A stretch of 64,000 nucleotides of DNA from Mycobacterium sp. IDR2000157661 (GCF_022317005.1 NZ_CP081006.1:2914001-2978000); one strand, 5' to 3'. Numbered from the stretch's first letter, positions 20,047 through 30,854 are shown. Notes: a model not told the origin generated them from the sequence alone. A program made the numbers and translations.

Positions 20047-20050
<4 letters not shown>
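18722..20050 (+). CDS. thrA: Homoserine dehydrogenase
   Basis: Reduces aspartate semialdehyde to homoserine with NAD(P)H, the branch point towards threonine and methionine. The protein is 442 residues. It has an N-terminal Rossmann motif [11 protein letters not shown], the catalytic-region motifs NGTTNYIL and [17 protein letters not shown], and a C-terminal ACT domain (about residues 355-430, [20 protein letters not shown]) for threonine feedback inhibition. It is called thrA in M. tuberculosis and hom elsewhere; no aspartokinase domain is present. Its TGA overlaps the thrC ATG. Confidence 0.96.
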
Positions 20051-22120
<2,070 letters not shown>

Positions 22121-22183
22121 CAGTGGGTGCGCGGCGGGATGCGGGACGACGGTCACAGGAACCACGCGGCACACAGGCATTCC

Positions 22184-22212
22184 TTGCTTCCGGCAAAAAA
22201 GCACGTTATCCT
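22184..22212 (+). promoter_or_regulatory. SigA-type promoter for rho with long leader
   Basis: TTGCTT (22184-22189) and TATCCT (22207-22212) are spaced by exactly 17 bases, a good housekeeping promoter for mycobacteria. Transcription would start near 22219, leaving a leader of about 210 bases before the rho GTG. The leader holds no convincing gene. Long leaders on rho genes are often used for Rho autoregulation, which fits here but is not shown. Confidence 0.6.
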
Positions 22213-22432
22213 CGCTGTCGTCCAGCAATCGCAGCGTTTTCTACCTGCGCCGACACTAGGACACCACTCATTTTCCCCGTGTTCTACCCGTGGACTGACG
22301 GTTCGCCGCATACCGGCGGATCCCGGCGATCACCGTTGCAAGCGCAATGGTGGGGCCTACACGTTCAGCGAGTCAGCTGAGCGCACGCGAATCCCCGCTT
22401 GACTTGATCAGCGAGGGCAAGAAAGGAAATCC

Positions 22433-24412
22433 GTGACTGATACGGACCTCATCACGGCTGGTGGCAGCAGCGACAACGGGACGCTGCCGGACACCGTGAA
22501 CTCAGATACTTCCGACGCGCCGACGAGCACACCGACCGCGGAGACCGCTCCGACCGCCGATGTCGCGTCGGGCGACCGCTCCTCTTCGCTGTCCACCATG
22601 GTGCTGCCGGAACTGCGCGCCCTGGCCAAGGAGATCGGCGTCGAAGGCGCGTCCGGCATGCGCAAGGGCGAGCTTGTCGCCGCGATCCGCGAGCGCCGCC
22701 AGGACTCCGACGGTGGTTCCCAGACGCCCGCGGCCGCCGACAAGTCGATCGCTGCGACCGCGTCCGACGCCAGCACCGCGCCCGACACGAGTAGCGACAA
22801 CGCCTCGACCGGCGAGGCCGAGAAGGAGCCGCGGCAGCGCCGTGAAAGACGTACCGCGTCACGCGGGGCAGGTGCACCGGGCGGACCGGACGCCGGCGAC
22901 GAAGGCTCGCAGGACACCGCTTCGGAGAACACCAGGGCCGACGGCCGCCAGGACACCAAGGGCGACGGCCGCCAGGACACCAGGGGCGACCGCCGGCAGG
23001 ACACCAGGGGCGAGGGCCGCCAGGACACCAAGGGCGAGGGCCGCCAGGACACCAAGGCCGGCGGCGATCAGCAGCGGGCCGACCGCCATCAGGGCGATCA
23101 GCAGCAGTCCGATCAGCAGGGTGGCCAGCAGAACCGTGGCGGCAACGCCGGCGACGACGACGGCGAGGGCCGCGGTGGTCGCCGGGGCCGCCGGTTCCGT
23201 GACCGCAAGCGCCGCGAGCGTGGTGGCGGCGAGGGTGGCGGCGACGCTGAACTGCGTGACGACGACGTCGTCCAGCCCGTCGCGGGCATCCTCGACGTGC
23301 TCGACAACTACGCCTTCGTGCGCACCTCCGGCTACCTGGCCGGACCCAACGACGTCTACGTCTCGATGAACATGGTGCGCAAGAACGGCCTGCGTCGCGG
23401 AGACGCGGTCACCGGCGCCGTGCGGGTGCCCAAAGACGGGGAGCAGACCAACCAGCGGCAGAAGTTCAACCCGCTGGTGCGGCTGGACTCGGTCAACGGC
23501 GGATCTGTCGAAGACGCCAAGAAGCGCCCCGAGTTCGGCAAGCTCACCCCGCTGTACCCGAACCAGCGGCTGCGCCTGGAGACCACCCCCGATAAGCTGA
23601 CCACCCGCGTCATCGACCTGATCATGCCGATCGGCAAGGGTCAGCGTGCCCTGATCGTGTCGCCGCCCAAGGCCGGTAAGACCACGATCATGCAGGACAT
23701 CGCCAACGCGATCACCCGCAACAATCCCGAATGCCACCTCATGGTGGTGCTCGTCGACGAGCGCCCGGAAGAGGTCACCGACATGCAGCGCTCGGTCAAG
23801 GGTGAGGTCATCGCCTCCACCTTCGATCGGCCGCCGTCCGACCACACCCAGGCCGCCGAGCTGGCCATCGAACGGGCCAAGCGGCTCGTCGAGCAGGGCA
23901 AGGACGTCGTCGTGCTGCTCGACTCGATCACCCGCCTCGGCCGTGCGTACAACAACGCCTCCCCGGCCTCGGGTCGCATCCTGTCCGGTGGCGTGGACTC
24001 CACCGCGCTATACCCGCCGAAGCGGTTCCTCGGCGCCGCGCGCAACATCGAGGAGGGCGGATCGCTGACGATCATCGCCACCGCGATGGTCGAGACCGGT
24101 TCGACCGGCGACACGGTGATCTTCGAGGAGTTCAAGGGCACCGGCAACGCCGAGCTCAAGCTGGACCGCAAGATCGCCGAGCGGCGGGTGTTCCCGGCCG
24201 TCGACGTCAACCCGTCCGGCACCCGCAAGGACGAGTTGTTGCTGTCGACGGACGAGTTCGCCGTCGTGCACAAGTTGCGCCGGGTGTTGTCCGGTTTGGA
24301 CCCGCATCAGGCTATCGACCTGCTCATGAGCCAGTTGCGCAAGACCAAGAACAACTACGAGTTCCTGGTCCAGGTGTCCAAGACCGCGCCCGGTTCGCCA
24401 GACGCCGACTAG
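22433..24412 (+). CDS. rho: Transcription termination factor Rho
   Basis: Hexameric RNA-dependent ATPase that ends transcription. The protein is 659 residues, longer than the M. tuberculosis protein (602), because of its N-terminal insert. Order: Rho_N helix region (about 50-95, LPELRALAKEIGVEGASGM); disordered Arg/Asp/Gln/Gly-rich insert (about 100-270) with five tandem eight-residue repeats; OSB RNA-binding domain (GILDVLDNYAFVR); and an ATPase domain with Walker A PPKAGKTT and a Q-loop/R-loop region ending GLDPHQAIDLLMSQL. The segment TIIATAMVETGS has Met where E. coli has Leu in the bicyclomycin pocket, a change associated with reduced drug binding in mycobacterial Rho. GTG start with GAAAGGA upstream. 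Confidence 0.96.
   Translation: MTDTDLITAGGSSDNGTLPDTVNSDTSDAPTSTPTAETAPTADVASGDRSSSLSTMVLPELRALAKEIGVEGASGMRKGELVAAIRERRQDSDGGSQTPAAADKSIAATASDASTAPDTSSDNASTGEAEKEPRQRRERRTASRGAGAPGGPDAGDEGSQDTASENTRADGRQDTKGDGRQDTRGDRRQDTRGEGRQDTKGEGRQDTKAGGDQQRADRHQGDQQQSDQQGGQQNRGGNAGDDDGEGRGGRRGRRFRDRKRRERGGGEGGGDAELRDDDVVQPVAGILDVLDNYAFVRTSGYLAGPNDVYVSMNMVRKNGLRRGDAVTGAVRVPKDGEQTNQRQKFNPLVRLDSVNGGSVEDAKKRPEFGKLTPLYPNQRLRLETTPDKLTTRVIDLIMPIGKGQRALIVSPPKAGKTTIMQDIANAITRNNPECHLMVVLVDERPEEVTDMQRSVKGEVIASTFDRPPSDHTQAAELAIERAKRLVEQGKDVVVLLDSITRLGRAYNNASPASGRILSGGVDSTALYPPKRFLGAARNIEEGGSLTIIATAMVETGSTGDTVIFEEFKGTGNAELKLDRKIAERRVFPAVDVNPSGTRKDELLLSTDEFAVVHKLRRVLSGLDPHQAIDLLMSQLRKTKNNYEFLVQVSKTAPGSPDAD
22937..23056 (+). 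repeat. Five 24-base tandem repeats in rho
   Basis: Five consecutive 24-base units encode [AG][DE][GR]RQDT[KR]; units four and five are identical at the nucleotide level. The repeats lie in the disordered insert between the Rho_N region and the RNA-binding domain. The unit is a multiple of three, so changes in copy number would keep the frame. The basic, Gln/Asp-rich composition suggests an RNA-contacting tail; this is inference from known actinobacterial Rho inserts. Confidence 0.85.
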
Positions 24413-24423
24413 ATCGCCACTGC

Positions 24424-24858
24424 TCAGCGAAAGGGGTCGGTGATCTCCCGCAGCGCCGCCAGGGCGTCGTGCATCTGTGCGAACCTGCGCGCGCCGAGGA
24501 ACTCCCGCCATTCCAGCTCCACCCTGGCGACCTCCTCGCCCGCGAGCCGGCACAGCGCTGAGCCCTTGTCGCTCAACGTGACCAGCCGGGCGCGGGCGTC
24601 GGACGGATCCGGCGTGCGGGCGACATAGCCGGCGCGCTCCAACTGGTCGACCAGCGCCCCGGCGGTCTGCTTGGTGACTCGCGCCTGCTCGGCAAGGTCG
24701 GTCAGGCGCATGCCGCTCGGATCTAGGCGCTGCAGGAGTCGGGACTGGGCTTGTGTGACGTCGTCCGCCCCCGCCGCGGCCAGCGCCGCCATCACCCGCT
24801 GTTCCACCGCTCGGTGCCCGATGAACATCAGCGTCGCGGTGTTCGGCAATGCGGTCAC
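24424..24858 (-). CDS. MarR-family transcriptional regulator
   Basis: A 144-residue winged-helix repressor-type protein. The DNA-binding core covers about residues 35-100 (LLQRLDPSGMRLTDLAEQA...TKQTAGALVDQLERAGYVARTPDPSDARARLV). It is divergent from the mycothiol-dependent-type enzyme gene at 24928, and the gap contains a strong inverted repeat, so it probably controls that gene and itself. The start is uncertain: GTG at 24858 directly abuts the AAGGA motif, so TTG at 24849 (eight bases downstream of it) may be the real start. In M. tuberculosis this spot between rho and rpmE is empty. Confidence 0.82.
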   Translation of the reverse strand: MTALPNTATLMFIGHRAVEQRVMAALAAAGADDVTQAQSRLLQRLDPSGMRLTDLAEQARVTKQTAGALVDQLERAGYVARTPDPSDARARLVTLSDKGSALCRLAGEEVARVELEWREFLGARRFAQMHDALAALREITDPFR

Positions 24859-24875
24859 TCCTTGACTTTAGTACG

Positions 24876-24901
24876 TTTCCCTGACTATTTTCGTCAGGAA
24901 A
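24876..24901. promoter_or_regulatory. Candidate MarR operator
   Basis: Inverted repeat TTTCCCTGAC (24876-24885) and GTCAGGAAA (24893-24901) with a seven-base A/T-rich centre, plus an extra CTGAC immediately after. It lies between the divergent MarR gene and the enzyme gene, where a repressor would block both promoters. The size and symmetry fit a MarR dimer site. Assignment to this regulator rests on position. Confidence 0.55.
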
Positions 24902-24927
24902 CCTGACTAACGCTGAAAGGGGGCGTC

Positions 24928-25590
24928 ATGGACTCCGACACCGTGTGGCGGCACATCGACGAGCAACGGGGAATCCTCGCCGACATGTTCGACGGCATCG
25001 ATGCCGGCCGGTGGTCGACGCCGTCGCTATGCGACGGCTGGACCGTTCGGGACGTGGCGGCTCATCTGACGCACTCTCACATGAGCAGGCCGCGCGTGGT
25101 GCTCGAGGCGGTGCGCTCGGGGTTCCGGTTCAACGCCATGATCCACCGGCTCGCCGTCGAGGACACCCGGGCACCGGCGGAAATCTCCGAGGCATTGCGC
25201 GCCATGCGTGGCTCACGCAAGCGCGCTCCGGGCACGGCGGACTGCGATCCGCTGCTGGACGTCCTGGTGCACGGCCAGGACATCGCCGTCCCGCTCGGTT
25301 TCGACCTGCCCATGCCCCCCGATGCCGCCGCGGCGGCCGCACACCGGCTGTGGACCATGCGCTTTCCGTTCAACCCGCAGCGCCGCCTGGGCGGTGTCGA
25401 ACTGGTCGCGACCGACGCCGACTTCCGCGTCGGTGCCGGCCGCATCGTCGAAGCCCCGATCCGCGACATCCTGATGCTGCTCGCTGAGCGTCTCACTCCC
25501 AGCGATTTCGGCGTGGCGGGTAGCGCCGAGCGCGACCGACTAGACCGAAATCACACGGCGGGGTCCGATCGCAAGCCGGGCATGACGTAG
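24928..25590 (+). CDS. Mycothiol-dependent maleylpyruvate isomerase-family protein
   Basis: A 220-residue member of the DinB-like/maleylpyruvate-isomerase N-terminal family, metalloproteins that often use mycothiol. The N-terminal helical bundle carries LCDGWTVRDVAAHLTHSH (about residues 35-52), and LVHGQDIAVPLG lies near residue 115; the His residues of these motifs are the expected metal ligands. Divergent from a MarR regulator, which suggests induction by a toxic or aromatic compound. The 3' end overlaps the convergent TetR gene by 40 bases. The true substrate is unknown; many family members are detoxification thiol transferases. Confidence 0.75.
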   Translation: MDSDTVWRHIDEQRGILADMFDGIDAGRWSTPSLCDGWTVRDVAAHLTHSHMSRPRVVLEAVRSGFRFNAMIHRLAVEDTRAPAEISEALRAMRGSRKRAPGTADCDPLLDVLVHGQDIAVPLGFDLPMPPDAAAAAAHRLWTMRFPFNPQRRLGGVELVATDADFRVGAGRIVEAPIRDILMLLAERLTPSDFGVAGSAERDRLDRNHTAGSDRKPGMT

Positions 25591-26156
25591 CGGCGCAGGT
25601 GCCGCAGCAGCGCGTCTGGATCACCCGGGTCGAGCGTCTCGCCAGGCACCGTGGTGAGCGAAAGCAGCACTCGCGCAAGCCATTCCGATGCCTCGGCGAC
25701 GTCGGTGTCGGGATGGATGTCACCGCTGTCGCGTGCCGCGATCAGATACCGCGACCAGAACTCGGCGAGGTCGGGCACCAGGCCCTGCACGCCCGCGCCC
25801 GCGCAGGCGGCGAACTCCTCCGGTTCTTCCATGCGCAGCTTCATCAGCAGCGCGCCGGGATCGTCATAGGCGGTGCGGCCGTGCACGATGCCCGCGGCGA
25901 GCTGGCGATCCAGGCCCTCGACGGCTTCGAGCATCGTGTGCGCCTCGCACCAGTACGCGTCGTTGAGGCGAACGACGGCCGCACCCAGCAGCGACACCTT
26001 GTCCGGGAAGTGGCGATACAGCCAGCCGCGGGACACCCCGGCGACCTCGGCGACCTCGGAGACGGTCGTCGACCGGATTCCCTTGGCGCGCAGACAGACT
26101 TCGGCTGCATCGATCAACCGATCGCGGACGTTCTTGGTGGCCGTGCTGCTCGTCAC
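25551..26156 (-). CDS. TetR-family transcriptional regulator
   Basis: A 201-residue regulator. The N-terminal helix-turn-helix (about residues 10-55) has the standard pattern LIDAAEVCLRAKGIRSTTVSEVAEVAGVSR then GWLYRHFPDK. The C-terminal ligand-binding domain is not similar to any one I can name. It is divergent from the acyl-CoA ligase gene with a 99-base gap holding an inverted repeat, so it most likely represses that gene in response to a fatty acid, acyl-CoA or xenobiotic. Its 3' end overlaps the convergent gene at 24928-25590. Confidence 0.85.
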   Translation of the reverse strand: MTSSTATKNVRDRLIDAAEVCLRAKGIRSTTVSEVAEVAGVSRGWLYRHFPDKVSLLGAAVVRLNDAYWCEAHTMLEAVEGLDRQLAAGIVHGRTAYDDPGALLMKLRMEEPEEFAACAGAGVQGLVPDLAEFWSRYLIAARDSGDIHPDTDVAEASEWLARVLLSLTTVPGETLDPGDPDALLRHLRRYVMPGLRSDPAV

Positions 26157-26205
26157 CCGGCGGACTCCTCGTCTACTCTCGCCCTAGCGGGCCGATCGGA
26201 GCATT

Positions 26206-26221
26206 GTGTCATGGTAGACAC
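26206..26221. promoter_or_regulatory. Candidate TetR operator
   Basis: Inverted repeat GTGTC (26206-26210) and GACAC (26217-26221) around a six-base centre, between the divergent TetR and acyl-CoA ligase genes and 35 bases upstream of the ligase ATG. The arms are short, so this is a position-supported candidate only. Confidence 0.4.
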
Positions 26222-26255
26222 ATTCTGAGATCTGTTCACTGTCGAGAGGTTGGCC

Positions 26256-27830
26256 ATGGCGGAAACGCTTCAGCAGCTGCTTCGCGAGCGCGCCGAGCAT
26301 GACGCGATCGCGCTGAAGTACGGCGACCGCACGTGGACGTATCGCGAATACATAGCCGAGGCGAAAGCTCAGGCGGCCGCCCTGATCGACGCGGCCGATC
26401 CGGATCGTCCACTGCACGTCGGCGTGCTGCTCGGCAACACCCCCGACATGTTGACCGCGCTCGCTGCGGCCGGCCTCGGCGGCTATGTGGTGTGTGGCAT
26501 CAACAACACCCGCCGCGGCGAGGCCCTGGCGCTCGACATCCGCAAGGTCGATTGCCAGTTCCTCATCACCGACGGAGAGCACCGATCGCTGCTCGACGGG
26601 CTCGATCTGGCCGACGTCACGGTGTTTGACACGTCCAGTGCGGAGTGGGCCGACCTGCTCACCGGTGCACCGGACCTGGTCCCGCACCGGGAAGCCGGCG
26701 TCGACGACACCTTCATGATGATCTTCACCTCGGGCACCAGCGGCGATCCCAAGGCGGTCCAGGTGGCCAACATGATGGTTCTCTTCGCGGGTACCAGGCT
26801 CGTCGAGAAGTTCCAGCTGAGCCAGCAGGACGTCTGTTACCTGTCGATGCCGTTGTTCCACTCGAACGCCGTGGTGGGCGGCTGGGCTCCGGCGCTGGTG
26901 GCCGGCGCGGCGATGGTGCCCGCGAAGTTCTCGGCGTCGGGCTTTCTGAGCGACATCCGCCGCTACGGTGCGACCTACATGAACTACGTCGGCAAGCCGC
27001 TGGCCTACGTGCTGGCCACGCCCGAGCGGTCCGACGACCGGGACAACCCCCTGCGCATCGCCTTCGGCAACGAGGCCACCGACCGCGACATCGAGGAGTT
27101 CGGCCGCCGCTTCGATGTCACCGTCGACGACGGCTTCGGCTCCACGGAGAACGCGGTGATCATCACCCGCACGCCCGACACGCCGAAAGGGTCGATCGGA
27201 CAAGGCTTTCCGGGCGTGGCCATCTACAACAGCGACACCGTCACCGAGTGTCCGGTCGCCGAGTTCGACGAGAACGGCGCCCTGGCCAACGCCGACGTCG
27301 CGGTGGGTGAACTGGTCAACACCGACGGCAGCGGCCTGTTCCGCGGCTACTACAACGACAGCGAGGCCACCGACGAACGCATGCGCCATGGGATGTACTG
27401 GTCGGGGGACCTGGCCTACCGCGACGCCGACGGGTTCATCTACCTGGCCGGGCGCACCGCCGACTGGATGCGCGTGGACGGCGAGAACCTGGCGACCGCG
27501 CCCATCGAACGGATCCTGCTGCGTCTGCCTGCGATGAACCGGGTCGCCGTCTATCCGGTGCCCGACGAACTCGTCGGCGACCAGGTGATGGCCGCGGTCG
27601 TGCTGCAGGACGACGCCGACCTCACTCCCGAGGGGTTCGAGGAGTTCCTGGCCGCACAGCGCGACCTCTCGCCGAAGGCGTGGCCCCGGTACCTGTGGAT
27701 CGCCGACGACCTGCCCAGCACCGCGACGAACAAGATCCTCAAACGCGAATTGGTCGCACTCGGCGTCCGACGGCGCGGCAGGCGGCTCTGGCGCAGGGAC
27801 GGCAGCAAATTCCACATGGTCGCCGATTAG
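26256..27830 (+). CDS. Fatty-acid/acyl-CoA ligase (FadD type)
   Basis: ANL-superfamily adenylating enzyme of 524 residues that activates a carboxylic acid with ATP and usually joins it to CoA. The AMP-binding P-loop is FTSGTSGDPKAV near residue 165, the adenine-binding motif is DGFGSTENA, the YWSGDLAYRDADGFIYLAGRT hinge segment is present, and the C-terminal Lys lies in TATNKILKREL. TTG at 26250 is in frame, but GAGAGG at 26244-26249 better fits ATG at 26256. It looks like the FadD1/FadD17 group of mycobacteria; I cannot choose between them. Probably controlled by the divergent TetR gene. Confidence 0.85.
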   Translation: MAETLQQLLRERAEHDAIALKYGDRTWTYREYIAEAKAQAAALIDAADPDRPLHVGVLLGNTPDMLTALAAAGLGGYVVCGINNTRRGEALALDIRKVDCQFLITDGEHRSLLDGLDLADVTVFDTSSAEWADLLTGAPDLVPHREAGVDDTFMMIFTSGTSGDPKAVQVANMMVLFAGTRLVEKFQLSQQDVCYLSMPLFHSNAVVGGWAPALVAGAAMVPAKFSASGFLSDIRRYGATYMNYVGKPLAYVLATPERSDDRDNPLRIAFGNEATDRDIEEFGRRFDVTVDDGFGSTENAVIITRTPDTPKGSIGQGFPGVAIYNSDTVTECPVAEFDENGALANADVAVGELVNTDGSGLFRGYYNDSEATDERMRHGMYWSGDLAYRDADGFIYLAGRTADWMRVDGENLATAPIERILLRLPAMNRVAVYPVPDELVGDQVMAAVVLQDDADLTPEGFEEFLAAQRDLSPKAWPRYLWIADDLPSTATNKILKRELVALGVRRRGRRLWRRDGSKFHMVAD

Positions 27831-27849
27831 CGCTGGGTAAGATCGGCGC

Positions 27850-28428
27850 ATGCGGGCAAAGGAGTCCGTTCGCCGGTTCGAAGTGCTGAGCGAACCGCAG
27901 CAAGGCGCCGAGAGATCGACCGGCGCCGGGCGGCCACGCCCCGCCCGGTCGCCCGGGGCGCATCGCAAACCCACCGAGGGCAGGCAAACGAAACTGTGGG
28001 CAGGCGTGGTGGTGTTCGCGGCGTTCGTGGCAACGGTCGCGGTTGTGCTGCAGCTCCGCTCGGAACCCGCCGCGCCTCAGGATGCGCCCGCACCCTCGAC
28101 CCCGGCGTCCACCGCTACCGCGCCGTCGCCGCTGCCCACGACCCCCGCTGATGCGCCTGCTCCCGCGCCGCTGCCCCTGCCGCCGCCGGCCGACGCCACG
28201 CCGCCGGTCCCCGAGGTTATGTTGCCGCCGCCTCAGCCTGCCCGGCCGGCGGCCCCGACCATCGTTCCCACCACGGTGGCCGAGGAACCGGCGACGCAGG
28301 CGCCGCAGCCGAGCACACGAGCACCGATCAGCGTGGCGCCTGAGACCAGACCGGCATTCCCCGACCAGACACCGCCCACGGGCGGCGACAACGGCGGTGG
28401 CCTGCTCGGCGGCGGGGGACTGCTCTGA
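27850..28428 (+). CDS. Single-pass proline-rich membrane protein
   Basis: A 192-residue protein of unknown function. Residues 1-48 are basic and hydrophilic, one membrane helix covers about residues 49-67 (LWAGVVVFAAFVATVAVVL), and the remainder is a long Pro/Ala/Thr-rich segment ending in a GGGLLGGGGLL tail. The layout predicts a cytoplasmic N-terminus and an extended extracytoplasmic tail that could cross the wall. No domain is recognised. It follows the acyl-CoA ligase by 19 bases, but is also close upstream of rpmE, so operon membership is unclear. Confidence 0.6.
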   Translation: MRAKESVRRFEVLSEPQQGAERSTGAGRPRPARSPGAHRKPTEGRQTKLWAGVVVFAAFVATVAVVLQLRSEPAAPQDAPAPSTPASTATAPSPLPTTPADAPAPAPLPLPPPADATPPVPEVMLPPPQPARPAAPTIVPTTVAEEPATQAPQPSTRAPISVAPETRPAFPDQTPPTGGDNGGGLLGGGGLL

Positions 28429-28497
28429 CGTTTTCGACCAGACCCGATCCGGAATAGCGCCCGCTGCGCACGCGTTTAGGTCACTGGCGGCCTCAGC

Positions 28498-28506
28498 TGG
28501 CATAAT
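28498..28506 (+). promoter_or_regulatory. Extended -10 promoter for rpmE-prfA
   Basis: TGG followed by CATAAT (28501-28506) forms an extended -10 element about 87 bases upstream of rpmE. A TTTAGG lies 20 bases further upstream as a weak -35. The spacing is not ideal, so the extended -10 is the main support. Confidence 0.4.
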
Positions 28507-28542
28507 GGGCCGCTGACCCTCGGTTCCGGTTCACGCCAGAGT

Positions 28543-28560
28543 CCTCTGCGAAGGCGGAGG
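28543..28560 (+). promoter_or_regulatory. Leader hairpin upstream of rpmE
   Basis: CCTCTGC (28543-28549) pairs with GCGGAGG (28554-28560) around a GAAG loop in the rpmE 5' leader. Ribosomal protein L31 leaders with autoregulatory structures are known in Actinobacteria; this hairpin could be part of one. A covariance-model search would be needed to decide. Confidence 0.35.
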
Positions 28561-28592
28561 GGCGACCCGGCACCACGATCGAAGAGGAAACC

Positions 28593-28844
28593 ATGAAATC
28601 GGGTATTCACCCTGACTACGTCGACACCACCGTGCATTGCGGCTGTGGCAACACGTTCACCACGCGCAGCACCAAGAAGAGCGGACAGATCCACGTCGAG
28701 GTCTGCTCGCAGTGTCACCCGTTCTACACCGGCAAGCAGAAGATCCTCGACAGCGGCGGCCGGGTGGCTCGCTTCGAGAAGCGCTACGGCAAGCGCAAGG
28801 CCGGCGCGGACCAGGCGGCCGAAAAGAACTCAGCCGACAAGTAG
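28593..28844 (+). CDS. rpmE: 50S ribosomal protein L31, zinc-binding form
   Basis: Large-subunit ribosomal protein of 83 residues that also bridges the subunits. Four cysteines (16, 18, 38 and 41, in HCGCGN and [11 protein letters not shown]) mark the zinc-containing C+ form, whose expression in mycobacteria is expected under zinc-replete conditions. The C-terminus is Lys/Ala-rich. It precedes prfA, as in M. tuberculosis. Confidence 0.97.
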   Translation: MKSGIHPDYVDTTVHCGCGNTFTTRSTKKSGQIHVEVCSQCHPFYTGKQKILDSGGRVARFEKRYGKRKAGADQAAEKNSADK

Positions 28845-28931
28845 CTCACTCTCCGGCGCCCGATCTGCCGCTTCGGCGGCCAGGCCGGGCGTCGGTTCGC
28901 GTTCACCCCCGGCGTCGGAGAGGAGGTCGAC

Positions 28932-30005
28932 ATGACGAACAGCGCGCCCAGGATCGATGCACTGCTGGCCGAGCACGCCGACCTCGAACGCCAGCTGGCC
29001 GATCCGGAACTGCACGCCGACGCCGCCCGCGCCCGCAAGGTCGGCAGGCGGTTCGCGCAGCTCTCACCCATCGTCGGGACATACCGCAAGCTGGAGGCTG
29101 CCCGCGGTGACCTGGAGGCGGCACGTGAGCTCGCCGCCGACGACGCTTCCTTCGCCGCCGAGGTCGACGAGCTGGCCGTCACCGTCGAACAACTCGACAC
29201 CCAGCTCACCGACCTGCTTGCGCCACGCGATCCCCACGACGGCGATGACATCGTGCTGGAGGTCAAGTCGGGGGAGGGCGGCGAGGAGTCGGCGCTGTTC
29301 GCCGCGGACCTGGCGCGCATGTACATCCGCTACGCCGAGCGCCACGGCTGGTCGGTGACCGTGCTCGACGAGACCTTCTCCGATCTGGGCGGCTACAAGG
29401 ACGCGACGCTGTCGATCCGGAGCAAGGGCGACGCCGCCGACGGCGTGTGGTCGCGACTGAAGTTCGAAGGCGGCGTGCACCGGGTACAGCGGGTGCCCGT
29501 CACCGAATCGCAGGGCCGTGTGCACACATCGGCGGCCGGCGTGCTGATCTACCCCGAACCCGAAGAGGTCGAAGAGGTGCAGATCGACGAGTCCGATCTG
29601 CGCGTCGACGTCTACCGCAGTTCAGGGAAGGGCGGCCAAGGAGTTAATACCACCGACTCGGCGGTGCGCCTCACCCACCTGCCCACCGGCATCGTCGTCA
29701 CCTGCCAGAACGAGCGCTCGCAGCTGCAGAACAAGGCCCGTGCGCTTCAGGTGCTCGCCGCCCGGCTGCAGGCGATCGCCGAGGAACAGGCGCAGGCCGA
29801 CGCCTCGGCCGACCGCGCCAGCCAGATCCGTACGGTCGACCGCAGCGAGCGGATCCGCACCTACAACTTCCCGGAGAACCGGATCGCCGATCACCGGATC
29901 AACTTCAAGGCACACAACCTCGATCAGGTGCTCGACGGTGACCTCGACGACCTGTTCGACGCGCTGGCTGCCGCCGACAAGCAAGCCCGACTTCAGACGA
30001 CATGA
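28932..30005 (+). CDS. prfA: Peptide chain release factor 1
   Basis: Ends translation at UAA and UAG codons. The protein is 357 residues. The stop-codon-reading PxT motif appears as [13 protein letters not shown], and the universal GGQ peptidyl-transferase motif is in [18 protein letters not shown] near residue 236. The N-terminal coiled coil and the C-terminal segment [16 protein letters not shown] are standard. The stop overlaps the prmC start, which fits because PrmC methylates the GGQ glutamine of this protein. Confidence 0.97.
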   Translation: MTNSAPRIDALLAEHADLERQLADPELHADAARARKVGRRFAQLSPIVGTYRKLEAARGDLEAARELAADDASFAAEVDELAVTVEQLDTQLTDLLAPRDPHDGDDIVLEVKSGEGGEESALFAADLARMYIRYAERHGWSVTVLDETFSDLGGYKDATLSIRSKGDAADGVWSRLKFEGGVHRVQRVPVTESQGRVHTSAAGVLIYPEPEEVEEVQIDESDLRVDVYRSSGKGGQGVNTTDSAVRLTHLPTGIVVTCQNERSQLQNKARALQVLAARLQAIAEEQAQADASADRASQIRTVDRSERIRTYNFPENRIADHRINFKAHNLDQVLDGDLDDLFDALAAADKQARLQTT

Positions 30006-30838
30006 CCCGGCTCAGCCAGATGATCGACGCCGCGGCGACGGCGCTGGCCAGGGCGGGCGTCGGGTCTCCGCGCGTCGACGCCGAGCTGCTGGCAGCACAC
30101 GCGATCGGCACCGAGCGCGGCCGGCTCGCACTGGTCGAGGCCGGGCCCGGGTTCGCCGAGCGCTACGGCGACCTGGTCGCACGACGCGTGAAGCGGATTC
30201 CGCTGCAACACCTCATCGGCATCGCCCCGTTCGGTCCGGTCCAGGTGCACGTCGGCCCCGGCGTGTTCATTCCCCGCCCGGAGACCGAGGCGCTGCTCGA
30301 ATGGGCTGTGGCGCAGCCATTGTCGCAAGCGCCGGTGATCATGGATCTGTGTACCGGCTCCGGCGCGCTGGCTGTCGCGTTGTGGCGGACCTGGCCGACG
30401 GCCCGCATCGTGGCGGTCGACGACTCGGAACGGGCCCTGGAATTCGCGCACTGCAACGTCGACGGCACGACGATCGAACTCGTCCACGCCGACGTCACCG
30501 AACCCGGTCTGCTGCCCGACCTCGACGGCCGCGTCGATCTCGTCGTCGCGAACCCGCCCTACATCCCCGAGGTGGCCGATCTGGAGCCCGAGGTGGCCGA
30601 CCATGACCCTGCGCACGCACTGTTCGGTGGATCGGACGGCATGCGAATCATCGATGCGGTCATCGATTCGGCGGCTAGGTGGCTGCGGCCCGGCGGACGA
30701 TGCGCCGTCGAGCACGACGACACCACCTCGGAGCAGACCGTCGAATCGTTCGCCAGGACAGGGCGATTCGACGACATCACCGCCCGCCGCGACCTGGCCG
30801 GGCGGCCTCGGTTCGTGACGGCACGGAGGGTGGCATGA
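30002..30838 (+). CDS. prmC: Release factor glutamine methyltransferase
   Basis: S-adenosylmethionine-dependent enzyme (older name hemK) that methylates the GGQ glutamine of release factors. The protein is 278 residues. The N-terminal helical domain is followed by [17 protein letters not shown]-binding [13 protein letters not shown] near residue 117, and the catalytic NPPYIPEV. It overlaps prfA by four bases (ATGA), coupling enzyme and substrate. The Rv1301-type gene follows after 16 bases. Confidence 0.95.
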   Translation: MTRLSQMIDAAATALARAGVGSPRVDAELLAAHAIGTERGRLALVEAGPGFAERYGDLVARRVKRIPLQHLIGIAPFGPVQVHVGPGVFIPRPETEALLEWAVAQPLSQAPVIMDLCTGSGALAVALWRTWPTARIVAVDDSERALEFAHCNVDGTTIELVHADVTEPGLLPDLDGRVDLVVANPPYIPEVADLEPEVADHDPAHALFGGSDGMRIIDAVIDSAARWLRPGGRCAVEHDDTTSEQTVESFARTGRFDDITARRDLAGRPRFVTARRVA

Positions 30839-30854
30839 CATCGGGAGTCGCGGC

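Noticed and set aside
26184..27974. A 596-codon minus-strand frame opposite the acyl-CoA ligase
   Set aside because: Antisense shadow of a clear ANL enzyme; no recognisable motif.
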